NCBI GenBank assembly: GCA_015501595.1
Contig: JADNRX010000023.1
Coordinates: forward strand, 186,001-250,000
Source of the DNA: Hymenopellis radicata
Lineage: Eukaryota; Basidiomycota; Agaricomycetes; Agaricales; Physalacriaceae
DNA: 64,000 bases
Reading direction: 5' to 3'
The notes beneath the pieces are model-generated. The model was given only the letters and a program-made list of their open reading frames with translations, had not been told where the DNA came from and did no database searches. The position numbers and the translations under genes are program-made. Shown piece after piece: positions 45,729-56,666 of the stretch. The stretch's first letter is position 1. Each line of letters starts with the position of its first letter.

Positions 45729-47344
45729 ATGCTGCTCTCTCTTCCCACAGAAATCTTACACTCCATCTTCGAACAGGTAGCTTTCATCAACATCTCTTGT
45801 TTACCTGCAGACTGAATCCTTTCTACAGCTCGACCAAACAGAATGGAAACAGCTGAGATTGACGAACAAGCATCTCTGCGACATTATTTCTCCTCTCTTA
45901 TTTCCCCGCCTTGTTCTGGACATCAAGTATAGTCATTCGCGCTCGAGCCGAGCTCTTCTAAAGGGCGTCGCGTCCAAGAAGACTCAGGTCGCCTCACACG
46001 TCGAGACGTTAGAGATTCATTCGCTGATGCCGCCCCGCTACAAAGCTCTCCATTTTTGGAAACGCTTGTTCAAGAGACGTCAACGTAAATACCAGACTCT
46101 CGAGAAGCACCTTCTTGCCGCACTTCCTAAATTCATCTCGGTAACGTGCCTCATGTGAGTCGGCTTCAGCGGTCTCGGTCATTGACGGAATCCTGACGCG
46201 TGCCCATCAACTCAAGCTTGGATATGAGCGCCATGCGCTATGTACAACCTTCGAAGGAGGATCGTATCATAAAATCATTAAGCTCCCTTCCGAGCTTGGC
46301 TCATCTGTCACTGTTGATGTACCGGGAGGTCGGTACCAGCATCCCCAATTCCATAGGGCGTCACTTCAAGACCCTCCAAAGTCTTCACTTCGCGGGTGAC
46401 GCGCAATGTTATCATGGCATCCCAAGGGCCCTAGTAGCGAATTCCCCTGCTCTCAAGGAGCTCAGCGTTGATTCGTCTGACCTCGCCCTTTCCGCGCTCT
46501 TCTCCGAGGTCGACGCTTTGCCATTGAAAAGCATCACATTGGGGAACACAGCTCAGCGTTTCTTGGATAATATGCCTGCGTTTCGACCACATATCGGGTC
46601 CCTTTCCACGTTCGTGGCAAGCGAATCCATTGACGTTCCTGTCGACTTCTGGAGTGTACTCGCCTCCCAGCAGGTTATCCTCCAGACACTTTCCGTTCAT
46701 CGTGTCGATCGCGCTCTCCTCGATTACCTGTCGTCTTATGCAGGCCTCGTTGACCTTACCCTATCATCCGGACCACTTGAAAACGGCGTGGAATCACGGT
46801 CCTTGGCGGACACTTTCTATCAGAGTGTCCTCCTTAAACATGCTCCCACGTTGAAGTCACTCCGCCTTTCAACCCCACATGATGGACCCTGGTGCCTTGG
46901 GGACTTGCACGTTGACCATGTCATTGCGTGCAACCATCTATCGTTCCTTCGCGTTGCGATTGGATCATCGGAGGAGAACACGGTGTCGGACCCTTTGAAT
47001 GTCATCGTAAGTGTCATCCTTGAACCACATGCGCCAATATTCATCGCCCTCAGACGCGTCTCCTGAACTCAGTTTGCGACGGCCGGCTTCCTCTTCAGTT
47101 TTTGGAAATTTCTTTCGCCACACCGGCTATGCCAGCACATGAAGACCTTGTTATCAGCATGTATTCCCGGCATGCTGTTCGTGGGCACCATCGCATCAAT
47201 GAGTTGATCAGCAAGTACTTTTGTACCTCACCGACCCCGGCTATGTTGGATCTCGCACTGTCAACCGGTCATATGAACCATAGCAAGCTAGTCCAGGTCC
47301 CCGAGCAGAGCGAGCTTTGGCATTTCGAACTACAGAACAAGTAG
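45729..47344 (+). CDS. F-box / LRR-like protein B
   Basis: Paralogue of gene A. The start at 45729 gives MLLSLPTEILHSIFEQ, then after an intron LDQTEWKQLRLTNKHLCDI, a complete F-box. The order of segments matches A: VETLEIHSLMPPRYKALHFW corresponds to IRTLEIQSFNPPQHKSLQLW, and LPSLAHLSLLMYR to LPKLAHLSVYMND. FKTLQSLHFAGD corresponds to FHNLQSLHFSGG. Later repeats (ALKELSVDSSD, LVDLTLSSG, TLKSLRLST) and the C-terminal MYSRHAVRGHHRINELI (A: MYSSHGVCGHVRLNELV) also align. An intron follows NVI in both. Function inferred only from the F-box plus LRR arrangement. Confidence 0.68.
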
Positions 47345-47553
47345 CATGAATGTATGGCTTTGCCTTTCTTCCTACATCATTGATTATCATGGACTTGTAC
47401 ATCAGTATCCACATATGCTACTTACTACCGTCAGGATGGCGCCTTTGTATATCTGTACCTAGCTGCCCCAAGTTGTTCGCAAATAAACACCAAAACGATG
47501 CTATTTCTAAAGAACTTACACATTATTTTCTTAAATCTATAAAAATATGTTTG

Positions 47554-50500
47554 TTATACAACTTCTTCGCACCACCTCCTGGCGCTTTGGAACATTCTAA
47601 ACCACGGCCCCATGCCTCCACTTGCTCGCAGTTCCTCTGGGAACCAAGTATTGCTTTCGAGGGCAATAACTCGTTCAGGATGAGGCATCATAGCTAGCAC
47701 CCTGCCATCTAAAGTCTGAACACCCGTGACACCCTTGGGAGATCCGCTTGGGTTAAGAGGGTACCGGTTATCGATGTAGCGTATAGCAATCACGTCGTCC
47801 TCAGGCAAGAACGAGGCGCGACCTTCGCCGTGAGCGAGAGCTACTGGTATTCTAGTCCCAACCATGTCTCTCAAGAAAACGGACTTCCTCGTCGCTTCGG
47901 TATCGACGACCTCGACCATACATACTCGACTCTCAAAACGTCCGCTAGCATTAGCTTTCCACTCCGGCCAATGTTCCGCTCCGGGAATGATGTCCTTGAT
48001 GCCCGCAAGAAATTGACAGCCGTTGCATATCGCGAGCGAGAACGTATCCTTGCGAGCAAAAAACTTGGCGAATTCGGGATGGTGATGAACCGAATGAGAC
48101 CAGCCTTTACCTGCGCCGAGAACATCTCCGAACGAGAATCCACCAGGCGCAGCCATTCCACGGAAACCGGAGAGCGTGACCTTGCCAGAGAGGATGTCAG
48201 TGGTGTGAACATCCACCGCTTCAAATCCAGCTTCGTTGAATGCCCAGGCCATCTCGACATGCCCGTTGACACCCTGCTCACGAAGAATAGCGACCCGAGG
48301 ACGGGAGGGGAACGAAACAGGAGTCGGGGCGGGAGGAGATTTGATGTCGAAGAAGATGCCTTTGAAGGAGGGATCAGAGATGAGATCGAATTCAGACTTG
48401 GCCGATTCGGGGTCGTCACGAAGGGACTGTAGGCGGAAAGAGGTCTCAGCCCACATCTTTTGGAGTTCGTTTCGAGTGTTGGTATAGAGATCGTTGCTCC
48501 CTTGTCTGACTCTGATCTTTTCGTCGGAGTTGAGGCGAGCCACCACTCGAATGGGGACTGTAAAGAATTGACGAAGCGTCTCTAAATCACTTTCCTTGAC
48601 TTGAACAACTGCCCCGAGCTCTTCGTTGAAGAGCTCCGCTACAGGATCCACGCCGTCTACGGTGATATCGAGCCCGACTCGCGCCGTAAAAGCCATCTCC
48701 ACGAGAGTGGTGAACAGACCACCATCTGAGCGATCGTGGTATGCCATGATCATACCAGGATGCTCAATGCGGACCTGTTGGCACTTTTCCAAGAACTGTT
48801 TGAGAAGCTGGGCATCATCGACGTCGGGCGGCTCGACACCAACTTGATTGAACACTTGTGCAAGCGCGGAACCACCGAGACGTTTTTTGCCTGTCAAGTC
48901 AAAGAGAGCCAGAACGGTATTGGGTTCGGTCTTCAACAACGGTGTCCAGGTGTTGGCGACATTCGAGACGGTAGAAAAAGCGGTGACGATCAAGGAGAGA
49001 GGAGCGGTGACCTCCTTGTCGGCCCACTTCATTCCCATGCTCATAGAATCCTTACCAACGGGAATACCGATGCCGAGTTGAGGGCACAGCTCCATGCCGA
49101 TGGCATTGACCGCCGCGTAGAGTCCTGCTCCCTCACCCTTCCGCGAAGCTGCGCACATCCAGTTTGCACTCAACTTGACGTGACTGAGGGCGGGGATGTG
49201 GGATGCAGCAAGGTTGGTAAGCGCTTCACCAATTGCCATGCGCGCAGAAGCCGCCGGATTGAGAAGCGCTAATGGGGTTCGTTCACCGATGGCCATAGCT
49301 TCACCGGTCACGACGTCGAAACCATATGATGTACGTGTCACTGCAACGTCCGCGACTGGAACCTGATAAGGCCAACCATTTGGTCCCGGGTGACCAGGCC
49401 AGTAACACTACGATCGCCGATGGTGATAAGGAAGGATTTAGAACCGACGCTAGGAAGATGGAGGACGCGAGTGATGGCTTCCGATAATTTGTCGCTTGAT
49501 GAGGTATACGACGCGAGGGAGGTGTCGAAAGGAACAAGAGCAGGAGAAGAGGTGACATCAACTCTACTCATCTTCGGTGGTTTACCAAACAATGTGGTCA
49601 TTGGAAGACGAATAACATCTTGCCCAAGCAGACTGTCAGTAACAAGTAGGAGGTCCTCCTGGGTTGCGATACCAACAACTCCATAGGGACAACGTTCTCG
49701 ACGGGCAATCTCCTCGAACATATGTATCTTCTTCTGGGAAATGGCAAGGACGTAGCGCTCCTGGCTTTCGTTACACCAAATCTCCATCGGACTCATGGAA
49801 TGGTCTGCGAGCGGCACATTTCGAATTTCGAAGGTAGCACCCATATCGGAGTCGTGGACGAGTTCAGGAAACGCGTTAGACAACCCGCCAGCGCCAACGT
49901 CATGAATGCTCTCGACGACGTCTCCTAGAGCGACACAGCTGTCAATGACTTGCTGACATCTGCGTTGCATTTCAGGGTTCTCCCTCTGCACACTGGCGAA
50001 ATCGAGTTCCGCCGTACTGGCGCCGGATATCTGAGACGACGCAGCACCCCCTCCCAAACCAATAAGCATCCCGGGACCACCTAATACCACGAGCTTCGCT
50101 CCATTGCTAATCTTTCCCTTGTGTATATCGGTTGGACGAACGTTCCCGTATCCGCCAGCGATCATGATAGGTTTGTGGTAACCCCGAATTTCGCCGCCGA
50201 CGCGTTCGCAGAATGTACGCCAATACCCACTGAGCGCCGGGCGACCGAATTCGTTGTTGAAAGCACTAGCTCCCAGCGGTGCCTCAAGCATGATGTCGAG
50301 GGGCGACGCGATATGCGCGGGTTTACCGATGTCGACCTCCCACGGTTGTTCATAACCAGGAACAAGCAGGTTACTTGTGGTGTACCCAGCCATGCCAGCT
50401 TTAGGCTTCGATCCTCTTCCAACGGCACCCTCATCCCGGATCTCGCCTCCGCTACCAGTTGCCGCACCGGGGAATGGAGAGACGGCAGTTGGGTGGTTAT

Positions 50501-51289
50501 GTGTCTCGACCTTGATGAGCATATGCATTTCCTCCGTTTCTGAGATGTACGGGCCATCTCTAGTGGCGTGAAATCGGGGAGCAGTTGGTCCAGTAAGGAC
50601 GGCGGCGTTATCAGAATAGGCAGAGAGTGTGCCGTGGGGATTCAACCGCTCTGTATTCCTGATCATCCCAAATAGTGAATTGGACTGTGGCTCGGAGTCA
50701 ATCGTCCAGCTGGCATTGAAGATCTTATGTCGGCAGTGCTCTGAGTTGACTTGGGCAAACATGAAGAGCTCGGCGTCGGTCGGATCGCGATCGTACGCGT
50801 TTTTGAGGTAGGTGATCTCCTCCGCGCTTAGAGCTAGTCCCAAATCTCTGTTCACCTGCTCCAATTTATCTCGGGTGAGGTGCGTAGAGGCCGTGGGGAT
50901 TCGTGCTGGAAGATGCGGGACTCGTCCGGGATAGTAGAGAATACAGCCTGCGTCATGCGATCGTGAATGACATCTCCTGAACGAAATAATATACCGCGTT
51001 CAATTCGTTCGATGTATGGGCCAAGGCCACAGACGATGGCAATATCCGTTGCCTTGCTAGACCAGGGAGATATGGATCCAAGACGGGGAAGGACGAAGGT
51101 TCCCTGCATGTCTGTTTTGCTCGTCGAGTTTTCATCACCATAGGACAGTAATGATTCTAGAACCTGTCTTTTCTCTCCCTGGCGCACGGTTTCTTCGGCC
51201 GCAGCGGACGTGCATTTGACGAGATGAATGAAGCGAGCATCCACGTTCTTTTGGAGGGGAAAAGCGGGGGGACCGATGAGGACGAGCAT
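47554..51289 (-). CDS. Phosphoribosylformylglycinamidine synthase (FGAM synthase), two apparent frameshifts
   Basis: Fourth step of purine synthesis: FGAR plus glutamine and ATP to FGAM. The start at 51289 gives [14 protein letters not shown]. The linker has [16 protein letters not shown]. The synthase core shows [51 protein letters not shown] and [15 protein letters not shown], then [15 protein letters not shown] and ANWMCAA. The C-terminal glutaminase has [12 protein letters not shown], nucleophile ICNGCQ and AHGEGRASF. One base is missing in the run at 50895-50898 and one at 49370-49371; restoring them makes one frame of about 1245 residues. That is roughly 100 short of yeast Ade6, mostly at the N-terminus. 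Nearly intronless, unlike its neighbours. Confidence 0.93.
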
Positions 51290-53725
51290 CTTGAACCTCC
51301 GTTGAATGTTCAAGTTGGATCGTTGCAATGATAGTGTACTTACAATCGCCGGAAACAAGTCGTCTGACTTTACAAAGGCAAAGTATTGTTACCGTTGAGA
51401 ATCGCTGATAATGTTCAGATAGAACGACTACAAAGACAGAATATTCGCACCGTTCGTCGTTTTAACTCGTCGTGGTCAAGACTGAAAAAATCTCGGATCA
51501 AGATCCGCGATCAACGGTCCGGCGTGACCATCGGCGTAAGTTCAGCTTAAAGCAACTTGGAAATTGAAGCTGACCAGCGGACGAAAAGCTTCACGGAATT
51601 ATCATCATTGATACGCCCACGGACATTAAGAACGGTACACAAAAGCGTGGGAGGACGAGAAAATAGTACATCCCAACGGCGTTCTAACTTCTCGCTTCGT
51701 TTGACTTTGCAGGCACAGTAACATGAAGCACCAGCTTATCCTTCGATGTCGTTCTATACTCCTTTCTTAGACACGCAGCCCTCTCGGCACTCACATGTGT
51801 GTGAAGGGAGACGAAGTGTACGTTGGTTTGCAGGTGTTAGGTCCTCGCCATTGTTGTCACCGAAGCCCTTCAGTTCGTCGAGCAGGCCTTAACTCGAAGG
51901 ATACACGCATGGCTGGAGGACACACCAATGGAACGGAATCCAACAGGCCCTTCGCTGCTGTGGCGTTGATATGGCCCCATCAACCCCTTCAACTGAGTAC
52001 GAATTTCTTTCGTTTTCGAGGCCGCACTTGGTTAAATGCAATTGGTTGGCAGCCACGAAGGAGACAAGGGTTTGCTCCTGGCATCTTGCGAAGTTCACCA
52101 GTAAACTAGAAATGTTCTGATATGATGGCAAAGTAGAGGCCCGCAGGCGGCGATGTACAGCAATTTCGTGAATACAATAGCACGCCCGCTCACGGACCCA
52201 GCGTCGGGTTAACCCTACGCATTCTTCCGCGCATAAGAATGGCAAGGTCCTGCAAAGACGAGTATAAGGATGGAGAAAAATAAGAATACGAATAACGCAC
52301 TATAACCAAAGTAGAGAGCTGTCGCACTCTCCGATTCGTGTCTCGATATCCCTGGCAATATTCTGCCTCGTACAGCGCAAGTTCAAGACGTATGTGGATC
52401 TCGGTAATTTCCACCTGAGTACGAGATGAAAAATCAGGACAGGCAAGGACACACAGAGATAAAATGGTTCACCACATCGGTGCTGAGATACGTAGGTCCA
52501 AAAACGTCATGATGAAGTGGGAGACCTATTGGAGATAGTTATTATAATGAGGCAAATTTCAATGAGGGGATACGAACGACAGAGGAAACGTGCGCTGTTG
52601 GAGTAAGCGCAGAGGTACGGATGGTATCTCGATACGACAGTTGTTGAGACCTCCGCCATGCGGTATGGGTGGTAAAATACCATTCGGTGGAGGTGCGGCA
52701 TATCGAGGATGGTCTGTTGGCAGCGTACGGGGGGACTGGAGGATGGCTTCCATGAGAAAGGCGGAGGCCTGGTAGCTTATATGGCGGCGACGGGAGGCAA
52801 AAGCCGCAAGGTCGTGGCAGACTGCTGCATCAAGTTGGAGGGTTTCCAACTATGACAGGAGAATGGCCACATTGCGGCTGCAGAAGAGGGTCTGAAAGAG
52901 TGAGATTGATGCCAGTGGCCATGTTTGTCTCCTTCCACCGCGGTCGGCCGTCCTGGGCACGTCTTGATACTCTCCGAAAAGGGAACGACCCATTTCTTCG
53001 ACGTCAATCGGGCATGCGGCAACCGAATGTTTGGCTCTTGGGTGAGGAGGTCCGTTCTTGCCGTCCGTTATCTCCAGAAGCCAAGTATCACCCGCGACTC
53101 TGGCGCTTCAAACTATGCGTGCTGACTTCGGTTCTTGGCTGAGTTTGTCCTCGCTTCTGGCGTATCCCATAAACTTTCGACCATCGCGACGTGATTCTGT
53201 GTCCAGCGATTCCATTCGGCTCTTCGACCTGTTCGTCCCTTGCGTTTTTCTGACCTCTCGACCGGAATCAACTTCGTATTGGTGGATGTCACGTCACACG
53301 GGTGACATGAGTCATCGTAAGTAACCTGATTCGAGCAGCGCGACATGGATTGTCACCTTCAGGCATCAGTGCCAATACCATGACCTGTTCAGTCGTGTTC
53401 TCGCGACAGATTAATGTGGTACGAATTAGCCCAGTATAATCCTAGGATCAAGACGTCGAGGCAGAAGACACGTCCCTCGCGCGGATTTCCAGCGAGAGAA
53501 CATCAGCATGCGCTCTGGGAAATCGTTTGAACAACCGTTGTATCGTATCGAAACCAAGAACGTACGCAAATGGAATATATTTGCGCCTAAGCACTTCGAT
53601 CTTCTGCCTGTCTTGTGGTCCTGTTCAAGATTGTCTGTCTTTCGTCTGCTCCGCTACAAGTTAATCCAGAGGTGAACAAGGAAAACTGGTGGTGGATGAA
53701 TTTCTTCATATATGCGCTCTGAGTC
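51290..53725. other. Gene-poor region, no supported gene
   Basis: About 2.4 kb without a recognisable gene. Minus-strand frames at 52190-52414 and 52559-52849 and a plus-strand frame at 51795-52109 look weakly protein-like but match nothing I know and do not splice together convincingly. The first part must hold the FGAM synthase promoter. Confidence 0.35.
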
Positions 53726-54482
53726 CTAGATGACACCGTAGTCGTGGGAGACCGCTTGGACATTGTTGCGCCACGCCACGCAGTTCGGCCCATTCACTTC
53801 ACTGAATAGGGCATGCGAGACATGAAATCGCGTGTTTGTGTCTTCCAGTGTCATACTCATAGGCCTTCCAAGCTTCAAGATTTCTCTGGTCCTCGAGTCT
53901 TGATGGCGCTGCGGTATTGACGGGGAGAAATATCGGCAGTCATGCATGCAGTTATGCGGAACAAGGCGACGCCCTGTCTTAATCACTGGCAATCTGACTT
54001 CGAGCGTACATGTCCGGGAGATGCTGGTAAACGTCAGTTAGTCGATTCGTCCCCGCTAAGGCTGACATTGTGATAGAGACCGGACTATTGTTAAACGTAG
54101 TGGATCTCCTTGTCGCTTGAAGCCGTACGCAGTAAGCAAGCAATCTGGGCTGTCGAGAGGGTAAGTGGTGGTCTGAGCACAAGGGCGATCACCCGAATTC
54201 GTCGAAATTGCACCGGGTCATTCATAAACTCGAACCAATCTCTACGACCTCGTGGAACTCGATCAATTCTAGATAGGTCTCACACTCCCTCTCTTGCTTC
54301 TCGTTGCCCTGGCCGTTATTCCAGGTCTTCAGCAGAGCGCTGCTTAGCAGAGCGAATCCGACTACTAGTATTTCTGGAACCAATTCTGAATCGTGGCTCG
54401 AGAGCTCAGATATCGCAATTTTTCGCCCGGCCCGGTCCTTTGGAGGTGGCGATGGATTTTTAAAACCGTCAGATTCATTAAT
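53726..54482 (-). CDS. Hypothetical protein, tentative
   Basis: A possible gene starting at 54482 (MDINESDGFKNPSPPPKDRAG) with a hydrophobic stretch (ILVVGFALLSSALLKTW). A later exon has LEVRLPVIKTGRRLVPHNC and ends SHDYGVI at 53726. The joins are not certain and no family is recognised. It lies next to the MITE. It could equally be non-coding sequence. Confidence 0.25.
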
Positions 54483-54588
54483 GTCCACCTATTCCCTCAT
54501 TAACTAATTTCACAGTTTCTGCTTCTGTAATGAGCTCCCTGACAGTCGCGCTCTCCCAGCACATCCCAGTTAGCTACCACATGCATTA

Positions 54589-54706
54589 GGGTATGTCAAA
54601 GTTAAAGCGTCGCAGCTGCTACAGTGCTGCGACAGTTAGTTGATACAGTAGTCGCGACAGTTCTGAATACACGGCACCGGCAGTCCGGCACTGCGTCGGA
54701 GTTTGA
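54589..54706 (+). repeat. MITE left terminal inverted repeat
   Basis: About 118 bp, complementary to 54864-54981. Mismatches lie near repeat positions 32, 64 and 98-103. Confidence 0.88.
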
Positions 54707-54863
54707 AAAGAAGAGAAATGTGTCCATCGTGTTTAAAACTGCATCTCTCCAATAAGAGCAACAAGAAAGGCTTTCAGGAGCTCTGTGTAACCTGTTCACG
54801 CGGTGTGGTGGGTGACATGAAAGCAGCGTTGAAATCTTATCGAGCGATTTTCGTGACACTTAT

Positions 54864-54981
54864 TCAAACTCCGACGCTGTACACGACTGCCGGTGCCGTG
54901 TATTCAGAACTGTCGCAACTACTGTATCAACTAACTGTCGCAGCACTGTCGCAGCTGCGACGCTTTAACTTTGACATACCC
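54864..54981 (-). repeat. MITE right terminal inverted repeat
   Basis: Reverse complement of the left repeat. It contains a perfect 14-bp palindrome GTCGCAGCTGCGAC at 54948-54961; the left copy has one base different there. Confidence 0.88.
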
Positions 54982-55264
54982 TATTGATTCGGCCATTAGC
55001 CGCCAGGTTCTTCGCTGGTTACTCGGACACTCACCCCACCTCTATCAGCAACATTGTCCCCTATAATTTAGCCGCTAGCTTCAACATTCGTGAACCTCGA
55101 AACCAACGGAATTTCGGGCCCTTCGCCTCTCTACTGTCTCGTCTCTGCCCCGCATAGACATTGTATTGCTGGTCGGTAAGTCTTGTTCTCTTATCGCCCT
55201 GTTATTCGGACGACAGCGCCAACTGCGCTAAGTAGATTGTACTGCGAATCTGAGGTTTCTTCGA

Positions 55265-56394
55265 CTACAGTTTAGTGCTAAGCAAAACATCCATCTTCCT
55301 CTCAGCGCTCGACGCATATCCTCCCTGTGGACGTGTATTGAGCGTCGGGGCGACATACAATTATGGAATGACGTACTCCAAACAACACGGTATGATTGAG
55401 GTAATGGAACATTTCATATAAATCTCCTCTTAGTTCATATTGCTCAACTGGCTCTGTCTTTGGCAGATGCTCATGGTATGCCCGGAAGAATGACGAAGGG
55501 ATACCACCGAATATCCTCGCAATCGCCAGACTATACAGGTAAGCAAACTTGAAGTCGGCGAGACAGATGACCATACATACTCTGCTTCTGAATGACCGTA
55601 GAACGACGAAGGATCGAATATGATGGGTAGACCAGTTTTTGAGTCCACGCCGGTGTTTCCGCTCTGCTTTCGTCCAGTAAAATATCATGAGTGGAAATCA
55701 TGTTCTTACCCAGAGGTCTCCATGCAAAAGAACGGGTTTAATCTTGAGTGAACCTGTGGAAGTTGATTGATATCGATACTCAGTGCTTTTCATGTCTCAA
55801 GCATCATACCCAGGAGCTTTGGAATGACACTGTACATCAGCAACTGAGTACAGACCAAAGCAGAATCTGGCTGAACACTCACTTCGCTCTGACTTGATCC
55901 CCTTTCCGACACAAGGTAGAATATCGGCTCGTACTTCGCAGAGCATCCAGTAGATCCTTAATCATCTCACTGTAACATTCCTCCCATGTTTCGTACCATC
56001 CATTCTTCATTCTCGTTGCTCCACAAAACGTGGGCACATGAAAGCCAAAGCCCTGATGCGATGTGTACTGGTGCAATTCCAGGGCTAATCGTTTCCCAAG
56101 GTCTTGCCCGGATCTCTCAGATAAGCGTCCCATATCCTTGTATTCAGAGATGAAGTAGGGGTGCCCGTCAGAAATCCCAGAAGCAAGCACTTGGGGTGCG
56201 AGTCCTGGCGCAGCCGCATGTATGGCTTTCAGAGACTCAGCTTCGCCGGTGAATTGCTCCGTTTCATTCGTGCTCCCGAATTTAACAAAGAAAGTCGCTC
56301 CGTCAGATGATTTTATACGGGGAGGTGAGCCAGAAAAGTCAGCGTTGGGGCGTAGCTTCTTCAATTGCTCGAGCAGCATGGCAGAGATAGTCAT
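55265..56394 (-). CDS. Fructosamine / ketosamine-3-kinase
   Basis: Phosphorylates fructosamines or ribulosamines on proteins, which lets the sugar come off (deglycation repair). The start at 56394 gives MTISAMLLEQLKKLRP. Next are FFVKFGSTNETEQFTGEAES (ATP-binding Lys and Glu), GHPYFISEYKDM and the GWYETWEECYSEMI segment. A small exon carries VLLHGDLW, and the following exon SGNTGVDSKTG, together forming the catalytic loop HGDLWSGN. The metal motif is IIFDPSSFYGHSEAEY. Then IARIFGGIPSSFFRAYHEHL, LPKTEPVEQYELRGDLYEMF and HYLNHTVLFG follow, ending LLSTKL at 55265. At least five introns; all conserved blocks are present. Confidence 0.9.
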
Positions 56395-56666
56395 GATGCT
56401 GAAAACTTAAAGCCGAGATGATGAGAGTCGTGATGTCATGTTGGGGCCGGCGTGCGTATGCGTTTTGACGGAATCATGCAAATAGTACCGGTACAGTTGA
56501 ATGCTCAGTCTGCGCGTCCTGTGCTTGTCTATTGTGAAGATTGGCTATACATAGCAGTCCACATTCCACTCGGCAAATCCGAATGCCGTAAGCGCGTGCT
56601 CGTTTTGAATTTTGACGCGTAGTGTCACATGCACATTGGGTGTGACATCTGTCCTTGTCGCTGACC

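Larger units (their letters stand above)
54589..54981. mobile_element. MITE with long terminal inverted repeats and TA target-site duplication
   Basis: A 393-bp element starting GGGTATGTCAAAG and ending with its exact reverse complement. It is flanked by TA on both sides (54587-54588 and 54982-54983). The inverted repeats extend about 118 bp with only a few mismatches, leaving about 155 bp of centre. TA duplication is typical of Tc1/mariner transposition, so this looks like a Stowaway-like non-autonomous element (inference). No transposase is encoded. It lies in the gene-poor stretch before the fructosamine-kinase gene. Confidence 0.9.

Noticed and set aside
47830..48432. 200-codon plus-strand open frame
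   Set aside because: Antisense to the glutaminase end of FGAM synthase; the minus-strand frame has clear conserved motifs.
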